Below are positions 19,958-28,860 of a stretch of 64,000 nt of DNA, one piece after another. The first letter of the stretch is position 1. Each line of letters begins with the position of its first letter. Source of the DNA: Cardiobacteriaceae bacterium (GTDB lineage: Bacteria; Pseudomonadota; Gammaproteobacteria; Cardiobacteriales; Cardiobacteriaceae). The position numbers and the translations under genes were made by a program. Below the pieces are notes generated by a model. That model did not search any database, was not told the DNA's origin, and saw only the letters and a list, made by a program, of their open reading frames with translations. The stretch covers positions 124,001 to 188,000 of the forward strand of contig JAUNEA010000001.1 in the NCBI GenBank assembly GCA_030525785.1, given 5' to 3'.

Positions 19958-20215
19958 ATGCTTGAAGTGGCTTTAATGATGATTATGGGTAAACTGCAGA
20001 GTATCTCAGGAAAATCTTGGCAATGGGCGATTGCTTTTGCTGTGGTAGACGGATTGTTGAGTGGCTTTGCGCCGATGATTTTTGTGATGAGACTACTAGT
20101 CTCGCTACTTTACTTTCATTTGTTGGATAAATTTGAAAGCAATATACCTGTTTATTTAGCCATCTATATTCTTTTTCCACTGGGATTATGGGGCTTGGCA
20201 ATGGGGGTTGCGTGA
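19958..20215 (+). CDS. Small hypothetical membrane protein
   Basis: An 85-residue product with two or three hydrophobic segments (about 22-42, 44-56, 63-83) and no recognised family. The ATG at 19958 is preceded by GGAGG, which runs directly out of a palindrome copy (core 19940), so the repeat contributes the base before the ribosome site. It sits between the cyclophilin gene and guaA. Its overall hydrophobicity and good ribosome site support a real gene. Confidence 0.6.
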   Translation: MLEVALMMIMGKLQSISGKSWQWAIAFAVVDGLLSGFAPMIFVMRLLVSLLYFHLLDKFESNIPVYLAIYILFPLGLWGLAMGVA

Positions 20216-20283
20216 AGGAACATCATGGGCAAAGCGCTTTGGGGTGGTAAAATGAACACTTCTTTAGACATGAGGAACTTTTG

Positions 20284-21825
20284 ATGTTGCACAGCCATAA
20301 AATCTTAATTTTGGACTTCGGTTCTCAAGTCACCCAATTGATTGCACGGCGGATTCGTGAGGCAGGGGTTTATAGCGAAATTTATGCTTGGGATTGTGAC
20401 CCCCAAGCCATTCGTGATTTTCAGCCTAACGGCATTATTTTATCGGGCAGTGGCGAAAGCACGCTTGATGAAAACTCGCCCCGAGCGCCAAGCCTTGTAT
20501 TTGAATTGGGCGTGCCAGTGTTGGGGATTTGTTACGGCATGCAAACGATGGCGGTGCAATTTGGCGGTCGGGTGGAAAAAGGCGACAAACAGGAATTCGG
20601 TTACGCCCGTTTGGCAACCCCAACCTCAAGCGCTTTGTTTGACGGCTTGGAGATGAATGAAGTTTGGATGAGTCATGGCGATAAGGTTTGCGTTTTACCC
20701 GAACGGTTCATTAAAACCGCCACTTCCGATAACACCGAGTTTGCAGGCATGGAATGGACAGAAAAGCGCTTTTATGGCGTGCAATTTCACCCCGAAGTCA
20801 CCCATACGCCGAAAGGTTTTGAACTGTTAAAGCGCTTTGTGTTGGACATTTGTGGCTGTGCGCCTAACTGGACAACCGCCCATTTTATTGATGAAAGCGT
20901 CAAAGACATTCGGGCGAAAGTGGGGCAGGATAAGGTTTTATTGGCGTTGTCGGGCGGCGTAGATTCGTCTGTGGTGGCGTGTTTATTGAATCAAGCCATT
21001 GGTTCGCAATTGATTTGTGTGTTTGTGGATACGGGTTTGTTGCGTTTAAACGAAGGCGATGAAGTGATGGCATTGTTTGCCAAAAACTTGGGGATTCAAG
21101 TGATTCGAGTGAATGCCGAACAGCGTTATTACCAAGCGCTTTCTGGTGTCACCGACCCTGAAGAAAAGCGCAAAATCATCGGGCGTTTGTTTGTGGAAAT
21201 TTTTGAAGAAGAAGCCCATAAATTAAGTGGCATCAAATGGTTGGCGCAAGGTACGATTTACCCAGATGTGATTGAAAGCGCAGGTTCAAAAACAGGTAAA
21301 GCCAAAGTGATTAAATCCCATCACAATGTGGGCGGATTACCCGAACACATGAAGTTACAACTCCTTGAACCCATTCGAGATTTATTCAAAGATGAAGTGC
21401 GTCAAACGGGTTTGGCATTGGGCTTGCCACGAGAAATGCTCTATCGACATCCGTTTCCAGGTCCAGGTTTGGGGGTACGGATTTTGGGCGAAGTCAAAGC
21501 CGAATACGCTCAATTGCTTCAAAAAGCCGATGCTATTTTCATTAAAGCGCTTCGTGACTATGATTTATACGATAAGGTCAGTCAAGCTTTTGCGGTCTTT
21601 TTGCCTGTGCGTTCGGTGGGGGTCATGGGCGATGAACGCCGTTATGATTATGTGATTGCCATTCGTGCCGTTGAAACCATTGATTTTATGACCGCACGTT
21701 GGGCGCATCTGCCCTATGATTTTTTGGACGAAGTCTCTCGCAGAATCATCAATGAAGTGAAAGGCATTTCTCGGGTGGTCTATGATATTTCGGGCAAACC
21801 ACCTGCAACCATTGAGTGGGAATAA
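20284..21825 (+). CDS. guaA: GMP synthase (glutamine-hydrolysing)
   Basis: GuaA aminates XMP to GMP using ammonia from its own glutaminase domain. The 513-residue protein has the class I amidotransferase triad Cys83 (GICYGMQ), His169 and Glu171 (FHPE), the PP-loop SGGVDSS (223-229) and the dimerisation domain ending in TIEWE. The ATG at 20284 is used, with GAGGA upstream; the TTG at 20281 is not needed. Codons look richer in G and C than in neighbouring genes. All five palindrome copies have the core but none has the full 12-base form. The stop codon overlaps another copy. Confidence 0.98.
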   Translation: MLHSHKILILDFGSQVTQLIARRIREAGVYSEIYAWDCDPQAIRDFQPNGIILSGSGESTLDENSPRAPSLVFELGVPVLGICYGMQTMAVQFGGRVEKGDKQEFGYARLATPTSSALFDGLEMNEVWMSHGDKVCVLPERFIKTATSDNTEFAGMEWTEKRFYGVQFHPEVTHTPKGFELLKRFVLDICGCAPNWTTAHFIDESVKDIRAKVGQDKVLLALSGGVDSSVVACLLNQAIGSQLICVFVDTGLLRLNEGDEVMALFAKNLGIQVIRVNAEQRYYQALSGVTDPEEKRKIIGRLFVEIFEEEAHKLSGIKWLAQGTIYPDVIESAGSKTGKAKVIKSHHNVGGLPEHMKLQLLEPIRDLFKDEVRQTGLALGLPREMLYRHPFPGPGLGVRILGEVKAEYAQLLQKADAIFIKALRDYDLYDKVSQAFAVFLPVRSVGVMGDERRYDYVIAIRAVETIDFMTARWAHLPYDFLDEVSRRIINEVKGISRVVYDISGKPPATIEWE

Positions 21826-21849
21826 AGCGCTTTGTATTTGGAGATACCA

Positions 21850-22527
21850 ATGAATAAAATGAAAACGTTAGGATTAGCCATTTATAGCTTGTGGATTTTT
21901 CAGGCTTGGTCTCAGTTTGTGCCATCATCACAACCAGTGAATGTGCCTCCTCCTATTCCTCAAAACAACCAAGCCCAGCACGCCAGCGAACAACAAGCCC
22001 AAAGCACACAAAAGCAATTGAGCGAGATGGTGAACCAATTTCAAGCATTGGCGCAAAGTGAGGAGATGAAAAAGCTGGTTGAGCAGGGCAAAGCGCTTAC
22101 CGAACAAGTAAAAACGGATTTGAAACGCGATACCAGCGAAGTGTTGATGGACGTTGCAAAAATGGCACAACAGTTCTCCCAACAAGTCAATCCTGATAAT
22201 CCTCTCCATACTCAAAGCTCTCATGGACAAAGCGCTTTGCCTATTGACCCTCATTTGCAGGGATTGGCTTATGTTCGTCAGCTACCTCATGGCTCACTGG
22301 TGCAAATGCAAGGCTATTTAACAGCACAAGTGGCGAATAAAGCTGACCGTTACTGGTTTAGCGATGGTCGTGAGCAAGTGTGGGTTGAGATTGAGGCTGA
22401 GGTTTTTCGTGGGCAAAAAATCAGCCCCAATACACTTATCCAGATTTGGGCAGAAGTGGAACGTCAGCGTTCCAACAATGGCTTCAAGGAGCTTGAAGTG
22501 GATTATCTGGAGATTGTAAAACCGTAA
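21850..22527 (+). CDS. Periplasmic OB-fold (YgiW/YdeI-type) protein
   Basis: The protein has 225 residues: a hydrophobic signal sequence (about 1-22), a long Gln-rich, probably coiled or disordered middle (25-140), and a C-terminal domain resembling the bacterial OB-fold family YgiW/YdeI (GSLVQMQGYL, YWFSDGREQVWVEIE, FRGQKISPNTLIQIWAEVE). E. coli relatives are linked to stress tolerance; the function here is inferred only. The ATG at 21850 follows GGAG by six bases. The Gln-rich insert makes it longer than typical members (about 130). Confidence 0.7.
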   Translation: MNKMKTLGLAIYSLWIFQAWSQFVPSSQPVNVPPPIPQNNQAQHASEQQAQSTQKQLSEMVNQFQALAQSEEMKKLVEQGKALTEQVKTDLKRDTSEVLMDVAKMAQQFSQQVNPDNPLHTQSSHGQSALPIDPHLQGLAYVRQLPHGSLVQMQGYLTAQVANKADRYWFSDGREQVWVEIEAEVFRGQKISPNTLIQIWAEVERQRSNNGFKELEVDYLEIVKP

Positions 22528-22531
22528 ATCA

Positions 22532-22558
22532 AAAAAGGTGGGGCAATCCCACCTTTTT
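22532..22558. terminator. Bidirectional terminator, OB-fold gene and ilvA
   Basis: AAAAAGGTGGG (22532-22542) pairs perfectly with CCCACCTTTTT (22548-22558) around GCAAT, with A and T tracts on the two sides, serving both convergent genes. Confidence 0.85.
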
Positions 22559-22582
22559 CTATTTTCTATCCAACGCTGTCTG

Positions 22583-24127
22583 TTAAGGTGAAGGTAAACG
22601 ATTTAAAAATCTCTGATACACAGGGTTATAGGTTTCTTCATAGAACTCATAACCTATGCCACGCAAATACGCCATCAAATCCGTATCATTCAAAGCGCTT
22701 TGAATGCCTACCAGAACACTTGAGCTATCGCCACCATCATGACGATAATGGAAAAGCGTGATGTTGTACTGAGAACCCAGTGTGCGCAAGAAATGAATCA
22801 ACGCGCCTCGCCGCTCAGGAAAGCCAAAACGAAACAATCGCTCATGCTCCAAAGCGCTTGGCACCAATCCTCCCACCATATAACGCACATGCGATTTTGC
22901 CAGCTCATTGTGGCTGAGGTTGAGGTAAGTGTAATGGTGTGCATCAAGCTTTTGCATGATGCCATCAAGAGTTTTCTGCCCTTGTTGCAATTGCACACCC
23001 ACCAATATCTCTGCACGTTCGTGATCTTGGTAGCGGTAGTTAAACTCAGTAATCATCTCATAGTTTAAGGTTTCGCAAAAAGCGAGAAAAGCGCCAGCGC
23101 GTTCTGGAATCTCAACCGCCAACAAGCCTTCGCTCTGCTCGCCAAGAGCTGTTCGCTCGGTAATGTAACGCAGGCGCTCGAAATTCATATTGGCTCCCGA
23201 AACAATATGCATCAGCGTCAAAGGCTTTGATAAAGCGCTTTGTTGGCTTGACCATTTTTTTAATCCTGCCAATGCAACCGCCCCAGAAGGCTCAGAGATG
23301 GCTCGCGTATCTTCAAACAAATCTTTGATGGCAGCGCAGATTTCGTCTGTGGTTACCGTCACAAATTCATCAACATATTGTCGAATCAAATCAAAGGTTA
23401 TCTCGCCAGGCTGTTTTACCGCCACACCATCGGCGAAAATCCCAACGGTTTTCAGCTCAATGCGTTCATTTTGGGCAACGGCTTGAGTCATCGAAGCAGA
23501 ATCGACAGGCTCCACGCCCACAATTTTAATCTCAGGTCGCAATTGTTTTAACAACACCGCCACCCCTGCCGCTAAACCACCGCCTCCAATGGGTACAAAA
23601 ACCGCATCAATAGGGTGAGGGTGCTGGGTAATGAGTTCTAAGCCAATGGTGCCTTGACCAGCAATCACATCAGGGTCATCAAAGGGGTGAATGTAAACGT
23701 AATCACGCTCAACACAAAGCGCTTTGGCGTACTTAGAAGCTTCATCATACACATCACCATGAAGCACGACTTCAACCCACTCGCCACCTAAGCGCTTTAC
23801 CGCCTCAATTTTAATCGCTGGTGTTGTAACAGGCATCACAATCACTGCTTTAATGCCCAACTTATGCGCTGAGCAAGCCACGCCTTGTGCATGATTGCCT
23901 GCCGAAGAACAAATCACGCCACGCTCACGCTCCAAAGCGCTTAGGCGAGACATTTTGTTATAGGCACCTCGTATTTTGAAGGAAAACACAGGCTGCAAAT
24001 CTTCGCGTTTGGCGTAAATTTTATGCCCCAGACGGCTGGACAATCGCTCCATGAGAGAGAGTGGCGTTTGTATGGCGACATCGTAAACAGGGGAGGTGAT
24101 GATATTTTTAAGATAGTGATGAGTCAT
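22583..24127 (-). CDS. ilvA: Threonine deaminase, biosynthetic
   Basis: IlvA converts threonine to 2-oxobutanoate, the first step to isoleucine, using PLP. The catalytic domain has Lys51 in SFKIRGAYNK and the glycine loop VPIGGGGLAAG. Two C-terminal ACT-like domains (about 335-510) identify the isoleucine-regulated biosynthetic form of 514 residues. The gene overlaps purE by 20 bases and is the last gene of a purK-purE-ilvA run. It holds six palindrome copies, among the highest counts in the window. Confidence 0.96.
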   Translation of the reverse strand: MTHHYLKNIITSPVYDVAIQTPLSLMERLSSRLGHKIYAKREDLQPVFSFKIRGAYNKMSRLSALERERGVICSSAGNHAQGVACSAHKLGIKAVIVMPVTTPAIKIEAVKRLGGEWVEVVLHGDVYDEASKYAKALCVERDYVYIHPFDDPDVIAGQGTIGLELITQHPHPIDAVFVPIGGGGLAAGVAVLLKQLRPEIKIVGVEPVDSASMTQAVAQNERIELKTVGIFADGVAVKQPGEITFDLIRQYVDEFVTVTTDEICAAIKDLFEDTRAISEPSGAVALAGLKKWSSQQSALSKPLTLMHIVSGANMNFERLRYITERTALGEQSEGLLAVEIPERAGAFLAFCETLNYEMITEFNYRYQDHERAEILVGVQLQQGQKTLDGIMQKLDAHHYTYLNLSHNELAKSHVRYMVGGLVPSALEHERLFRFGFPERRGALIHFLRTLGSQYNITLFHYRHDGGDSSSVLVGIQSALNDTDLMAYLRGIGYEFYEETYNPVYQRFLNRLPSP

Positions 24128-24626
24128 GGGGGTAAGCGCAAGGGTAAGTTTGTTTCATAGCGCCAGCTTTATCCAGCACCGCCTGTTTTAAATCATCTTG
24201 ATAACGTTGCATTTTTTCGCAAATCTCAGGGTTTGAACTTGCAAGAATCCGAAGCGCCAATAAGCCTGCATTTTTCGCACCATTCAAAGCAACTGTTGCC
24301 ACAGGAATGCCAGCAGGCATTTGTAAAATCGAGAGAATACTATCCCAGCCATCAATCGAATTGCGCGATAAAATCGGCACGCCAATGACAGGCAAAGGGC
24401 AAACCGATGCCAACATACCTGGCAAATGTGCAGCCCCTCCTGCGCCTGCAATAATGACTTGAACGCCACGCTCCAAAGCGCTTTGCCCGTAATGAAGCAA
24501 TCGCTCAGGCGTACGATGGGCGGAAACAATCGTCACCTCAACCTCCACCCCAAAAGCTTGCACAATCTCCACCGCCTCTTGCATGACCGCCAAATCGCTG
24601 TCACTCCCCATCACAATCCCAATCAT
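24108..24626 (-). CDS. purE: N5-carboxyaminoimidazole ribonucleotide mutase
   Basis: PurE converts N5-CAIR to CAIR in purine synthesis. The 172-residue class I protein has MGSDSDL at 6-12, SAHRTP with His37, and the GAGGAAHLPGM loop. purK upstream supplies its substrate and overlaps it by four bases, so the pair forms the usual two-step carboxylation module, here in the order purK-purE. Confidence 0.97.
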   Translation of the reverse strand: MIGIVMGSDSDLAVMQEAVEIVQAFGVEVEVTIVSAHRTPERLLHYGQSALERGVQVIIAGAGGAAHLPGMLASVCPLPVIGVPILSRNSIDGWDSILSILQMPAGIPVATVALNGAKNAGLLALRILASSNPEICEKMQRYQDDLKQAVLDKAGAMKQTYPCAYPHDSSLS

Positions 24627-25720
24627 AAAGACTCCTTACACACTCGGATTTTCTCATAAAGCTCTTGCTCGCTCTCAGCAAGCAAAGTGATATGCCCCAT
24701 TTTTCGACCTACTCTGGCTTCTGTTTTGCCGTACCAATGGACATAAACCGCCTCTTCATTCATCAGCTCATCAAGTGGTAAGTCCAAAGCGCTTATCCCC
24801 ACCAAATTGAGCATGGCAGCTGGTTTATGTTGAGTCGTAGAGCCTAAAGGTAAACCACGAATCACACGATACATTTGATCAAATTGCGAACTCTCACAGG
24901 CCTCAATAGTGATATGGGCAGAATTATGCACACGGCAAGCTGTTTCATTAATCACAATTTCCCCTGAGGGTGTCACAAACATTTCTACTGCAAAAACACC
25001 AGCGCTATCCAAATGTTGTACCACCGAAAGCGCTAAGCTTCGCGCTTGTTGTTGCTGTTCTTCGCTTAAAGATGGCGCAGGCATTTGCACAAAATCGACT
25101 AAATTGAATTCTGGGTCAAAAATCATCTCCATCGCAGGATATGCCACACTGTAGCCATAATCTCCACGAACCACCACCACCGCAATCTCTAAAACCTCAG
25201 CGTAAAATTGTTCCAAAACACTCGGCACTTGCCACAATTTCTCCAAATCCTGCTGGGTTCTGATGATTTGTACGCCTTTGCCATCATAACCACCTGTCCG
25301 CGTTTTTTGCACAAAAGGCAAAGGCATCTTCTCCAAAGCGCTTTGAGGGTCAAGAGGGTCAAAGAGAATAAAAGGCGCGGTTGCCAATTGATGTTCTGCG
25401 TAAAATTGTTTTTGTAAGCCTTTATCTTGAATCAACGTTAAGGCATTAGGGCGCGGTATCACACGTTTGCCCATCGCCTCCAGCTGATAAAGCGCTTTAA
25501 CATTAACCTGCTCAATCTCGATACCAATAGCCTCCAAATCACGACCAAAATCCAACACCGTTTGTTCATCACGAAAATCTCCCTCTATAAAATGATGGGC
25601 AAGAGGGCGAGAAGGGGCATGGGGGTCTGGGTCGAGAATATGGAAAGTGTCAGGGTAGTTGTGCGCCACTTGCAGAAACATTCTGCCTAGTTGCCCACCG
25701 CCTAAGATACCAATGTTCAT
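24623..25720 (-). CDS. purK: N5-carboxyaminoimidazole ribonucleotide synthase
   Basis: PurK is an ATP-grasp enzyme that carboxylates AIR with bicarbonate and ATP to N5-CAIR for PurE. The 365-residue protein starts MNIGILGGGQLGRM and has the ATP-grasp segment FVQKTRTGGYDGKG and the late NETACRVHNSAH metal and substrate motif. Order on the strand is purK, purE, ilvA with overlaps, implying one transcript. The gap upstream to tsaC is 57 bases and carries a palindrome copy. Confidence 0.97.
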   Translation of the reverse strand: MNIGILGGGQLGRMFLQVAHNYPDTFHILDPDPHAPSRPLAHHFIEGDFRDEQTVLDFGRDLEAIGIEIEQVNVKALYQLEAMGKRVIPRPNALTLIQDKGLQKQFYAEHQLATAPFILFDPLDPQSALEKMPLPFVQKTRTGGYDGKGVQIIRTQQDLEKLWQVPSVLEQFYAEVLEIAVVVVRGDYGYSVAYPAMEMIFDPEFNLVDFVQMPAPSLSEEQQQQARSLALSVVQHLDSAGVFAVEMFVTPSGEIVINETACRVHNSAHITIEACESSQFDQMYRVIRGLPLGSTTQHKPAAMLNLVGISALDLPLDELMNEEAVYVHWYGKTEARVGRKMGHITLLAESEQELYEKIRVCKESL

Positions 25721-25777
25721 AACAATTCCTCATGGCAAAAATTTAGTGTATCGAAAAGCGCTTTGGCTTGCCGAATC

Positions 25778-26338
25778 TTATCGTATCCTCTCACCGGTAC
25801 AGGCATCGATGATTTGGCTTGGATTTGCCAAGCCTTCTACCTCACCATCAACCACGCCCAATCCTTCATAACGACCTGCAAAATACTGCCCAACTTCAGC
25901 CACTGTTTTGGCAGCAGGAAATCCGCTGGGGTTAGCAGACGTAGAAACTAAGGGACTATAACGACAAAGCGCTTTGAGGGGAGGATAGCTTGCAATACGA
26001 ATCGCAATTTTTCCAACATTCACCAAATGCTTGGGAGCAGAATCGCTGGCAGGCAAAAGAAAAGTCGTTGGAGTTGAGGGTAAAGAAGGGTAGGGGCAGG
26101 TAATCCATGATTCAATTTGGCTAATCTCCGCCGCCACCAACAAACAGGTTTTTGTCATCTCTCGACCTTTTAAAGCGTAAATCTGAGCCAAAGCGCTTTG
26201 ATGGAAAGGCAAGCAACCCAAGCCAAAAACCGATTCTGTGGGATAAGCCAAAAGACCACCTTGCTCCAAATGCCGAATAATGGCGTCAAAATGCTTTAGC
26301 GAGAATATCGGTAAAGCTGGTGATTGTAATGCACTCAT
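25778..26338 (-). CDS. tsaC: L-threonylcarbamoyladenylate synthase TsaC (YrdC family)
   Basis: TsaC makes threonylcarbamoyl-AMP for the t6A37 modification of ANN-decoding tRNAs. The 186-residue single-domain protein has GGLLAYPTESVFGLGC, the KGR motif (ALKGREMTK) and the late VSTSANPSG segment. I place the start at the ATG (26336-26338) that overlaps the preceding gene's stop as ATGA; a GTG at 26350 is possible but lies inside that gene. The length fits the short YrdC form rather than the two-domain Sua5. Confidence 0.93.
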   Translation of the reverse strand: MSALQSPALPIFSLKHFDAIIRHLEQGGLLAYPTESVFGLGCLPFHQSALAQIYALKGREMTKTCLLVAAEISQIESWITCPYPSLPSTPTTFLLPASDSAPKHLVNVGKIAIRIASYPPLKALCRYSPLVSTSANPSGFPAAKTVAEVGQYFAGRYEGLGVVDGEVEGLANPSQIIDACTGERIR

Positions 26339-26970
26339 CGGCTGTTGCACGTTTTCAGCTGATAGTGAAACTCAATGGCGCGGTCTTCTACTTTATCAGC
26401 AATTTCCATCAGCCATTTTTTAGCCAGATAGCTTTGTTTCTCATAGCCACCTAAACCTTCGTGGTACGCCAAATATTGCTCACGAACTTGATTGAGCTTA
26501 ACCCCGTTTCTTGCCACATTCTGATGGGCATACCATGCGATAAAATCCGCCGAATCGTCAAAGCGCTCACGCGAACTATGAGGGCGCTGGCGTTTGAGTT
26601 GATACCATTCCCAAGTGGCATCTTTGGCTTGAGGGTAGCCATAGGCTTTGGATTTGGAAAGCGCTTTGGGGTTATAGCGAGATTCTTGATGCATGAATGC
26701 CAGAATATAGGAAGGCGGAATGCCCCAATGTTGTTCGGTTTCGTGTAAGGCAGTACGCCAATGAGGACGCTCAGCTAACAGAGCGCAGGGGTCAAGATGC
26801 AAGCGATGATGCGGTTGGCGCTCGTCATCAAAACGAGGGTCTACGGTCGTGGTTAATTCATTATCCACTACTTTAGCGTCAAGAGGTTTGGGTTTGCTGG
26901 AGCAAGCAATTAAGAACATAGCACAACCCAACAAGGGTATTAAAGGGGGGAAGGTATTGAGGATTCTCAC
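26335..26970 (-). CDS. Lytic-transglycosylase-like lipoprotein
   Basis: The 211-residue product has a lipoprotein signal with lipobox LIAC (Cys23) and a domain resembling soluble lytic transglycosylases. ILAFMHQESRYNP (candidate catalytic Glu96), YGYPQAKDATW and YLAYHEGLGGYEK are the matching segments. It should sit in a membrane facing the periplasm and act on peptidoglycan, but activity is inferred. It overlaps tsaC by four bases. A 104-base gap separates it from divergent glnS. Confidence 0.75.
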   Translation of the reverse strand: MRILNTFPPLIPLLGCAMFLIACSSKPKPLDAKVVDNELTTTVDPRFDDERQPHHRLHLDPCALLAERPHWRTALHETEQHWGIPPSYILAFMHQESRYNPKALSKSKAYGYPQAKDATWEWYQLKRQRPHSSRERFDDSADFIAWYAHQNVARNGVKLNQVREQYLAYHEGLGGYEKQSYLAKKWLMEIADKVEDRAIEFHYQLKTCNSR

Positions 26971-27074
26971 GCATCTATCCTTAAATCAGTTTAGAATCTG
27001 GGTTTAACTTCAGGGCTAAAATCGGTTATTTTAACGCGATTCATGCCTAACCATAGATACAACAAGGAAATACC

Positions 27075-28727
27075 ATGAGTAAAGAAGCCAAAGAAACCAC
27101 AGAACCTGCCAATTTTATTAAAAACATCATTGAAGAAGATTTGGCACAGGGTAAAAATGAGGGCAAAGTGATTACCCGTTTTCCACCCGAACCCAATGGC
27201 TATTTGCATTTGGGGCATGTGAAATCCATTTGCTTGAATTTTGGCATGAAAGCGCTTTTTTCGGGGCGTTGTAATCTGCGTTTTGACGACACCAATCCTG
27301 AAAAAGAAAACGAAGAGTATATGTCCAGCATTAAAAACGATGTGCGCTGGCTGGGTTTTGAATGGGACGAACTCCATCACGCCTCCGATTATTTCCCTCA
27401 ATTACTGGATTACGCTTATCAGTTGATTGATAAAGGCTTGGCGTATGTGGATAGTCAAACGGCGGAGGAAATTCGCCTCAATCGTGGGACTTTAACCGAA
27501 GCAGGGAAAAATTCGCCCTATCGTGAGCGTTCGATTGCCGAAAACAAAGCGCTTTTCGATGAAATGGTCGCAGGAAAATACCCCGATGGCGCCCATGTGT
27601 TGCGGGCAAAAATTGATATGGCTTCGCCCAATATCAATTTGCGTGATCCTGTGATTTATCGCATTCGTCACGCTGTCCATTTCCATGCGGGCGACAGTTG
27701 GAAAGTCTATCCGATGTACGATTACACCCACGCCCTATCCGATATGCTCGAAGGCATCACCCACAGCCTTTGTACGTTGGAATTTGAAGACCATCGTCCT
27801 TTGTATGATTGGGTTTTGGAAGCGCTTCAAACGCCTTGTCACCCCCAACAAATTGAATTTGCTCGTCTTTCTTTGGAATACACCGTTTTATCCAAACGCC
27901 GTTTGATTCAATTGGTACAGGAAAAACACGTTGATGGCTGGGACGACCCCCGTATGCCCACCATTGCAGGCTTGAGACGGCGTGGTATTCCTGCCCGTGC
28001 TTTGCGTGAGTTTTGCCACAAAATCGGCATTTCCAAAGCAGACGGCACCATTGCCATTGATTATTTTGAAGGCGTGATTCGTGACGATTTGAACCAGCAT
28101 GCCGAACGCAGAATGGCAGTATTCAAACCTTTAAAAGTGACCATCACCAATTTGCTCGAAGACCACAGCGAAATCTTAAGCGTTGCCAATCACCCCCAAA
28201 ATGAGGCAATGGGCAAACGAAACCTCAACTTTTCCAATCGGTTATACATTGAGCAAGAGGATTTTGCCGAAGTCCCACCTGCCAAATGGAAGCGCTTTTA
28301 TTTGGGCGGAGCCATTCGTTTGCGTGGGGCTTATGTTTTGACCTGTCAGGAAATCGTGAAAAACGAACAGGGCGAAATTGTAGAATTATTATGCACTTGC
28401 GATATGAATACTTTGGGCAAAAACCCCGAAGGTTACAAAGCCAATGGGGTTATTCATTGGGTTGATGCAAAAAGCGCTTTGGTGGCGGAAGTGCGGGAAT
28501 ATGAGCGTTTGTTTAAACAAGCCAATCCGATGGCCTCTGAACATTTCTTAGACACTATCAATCCTGAATCCAAGCAAACCCTGTCGGTGTATTTGGAAAA
28601 AAGCGCTTTTGGCGAACCCACCACCCCCTACCAATTTGAACGGGTCGGCTATTATGCGGTGGATAAAGACAGCTCTGGCGATAAATGGGTATTCAATAAA
28701 ACCGTTGGCTTGAAAGAAGGGTTTTAA
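27075..28727 (+). CDS. glnS: Glutaminyl-tRNA synthetase
   Basis: GlnS charges tRNA-Gln with glutamine, a class Ib synthetase. The HIGH-type motif PNGYLHLGH lies near 40-48, the KMSKS equivalent VLSKRRL near 273, and the C-terminal anticodon-binding beta barrels follow; 550 residues is normal. The presence of GlnS suggests direct glutaminylation. By eye, codons are more GC-rich (CCC, GGC, CGG) than in neighbours. All six palindrome copies keep the 8-base core but none has the full 12-base form, as in guaA. Confidence 0.98.
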   Translation: MSKEAKETTEPANFIKNIIEEDLAQGKNEGKVITRFPPEPNGYLHLGHVKSICLNFGMKALFSGRCNLRFDDTNPEKENEEYMSSIKNDVRWLGFEWDELHHASDYFPQLLDYAYQLIDKGLAYVDSQTAEEIRLNRGTLTEAGKNSPYRERSIAENKALFDEMVAGKYPDGAHVLRAKIDMASPNINLRDPVIYRIRHAVHFHAGDSWKVYPMYDYTHALSDMLEGITHSLCTLEFEDHRPLYDWVLEALQTPCHPQQIEFARLSLEYTVLSKRRLIQLVQEKHVDGWDDPRMPTIAGLRRRGIPARALREFCHKIGISKADGTIAIDYFEGVIRDDLNQHAERRMAVFKPLKVTITNLLEDHSEILSVANHPQNEAMGKRNLNFSNRLYIEQEDFAEVPPAKWKRFYLGGAIRLRGAYVLTCQEIVKNEQGEIVELLCTCDMNTLGKNPEGYKANGVIHWVDAKSALVAEVREYERLFKQANPMASEHFLDTINPESKQTLSVYLEKSAFGEPTTPYQFERVGYYAVDKDSSGDKWVFNKTVGLKEGF

Positions 28728-28860
28728 CCAACCGCACAAAGCGCTTTGAAATGATGAGATAAGACTTTTGCATAAAGCCATAATGCTTACTTCTACCTCA
28801 TCAAAGCGCTTTGTGTCACAATGTGATTTTCCCCATTGGGGTATTTTTAAGGAGAACTCG

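Noticed and set aside
26991-27401. 136-codon minus-strand frame at the start of glnS
   Set aside because: It lies opposite the well-supported glnS coding sequence, has no family match and no ribosome site; it is a shadow frame.
28768-28860. 31-residue N-terminal extension of the amino-acid binding protein
   Set aside because: It would bury a perfect signal peptide, and AAGGAG sits just before the ATG at 28861.
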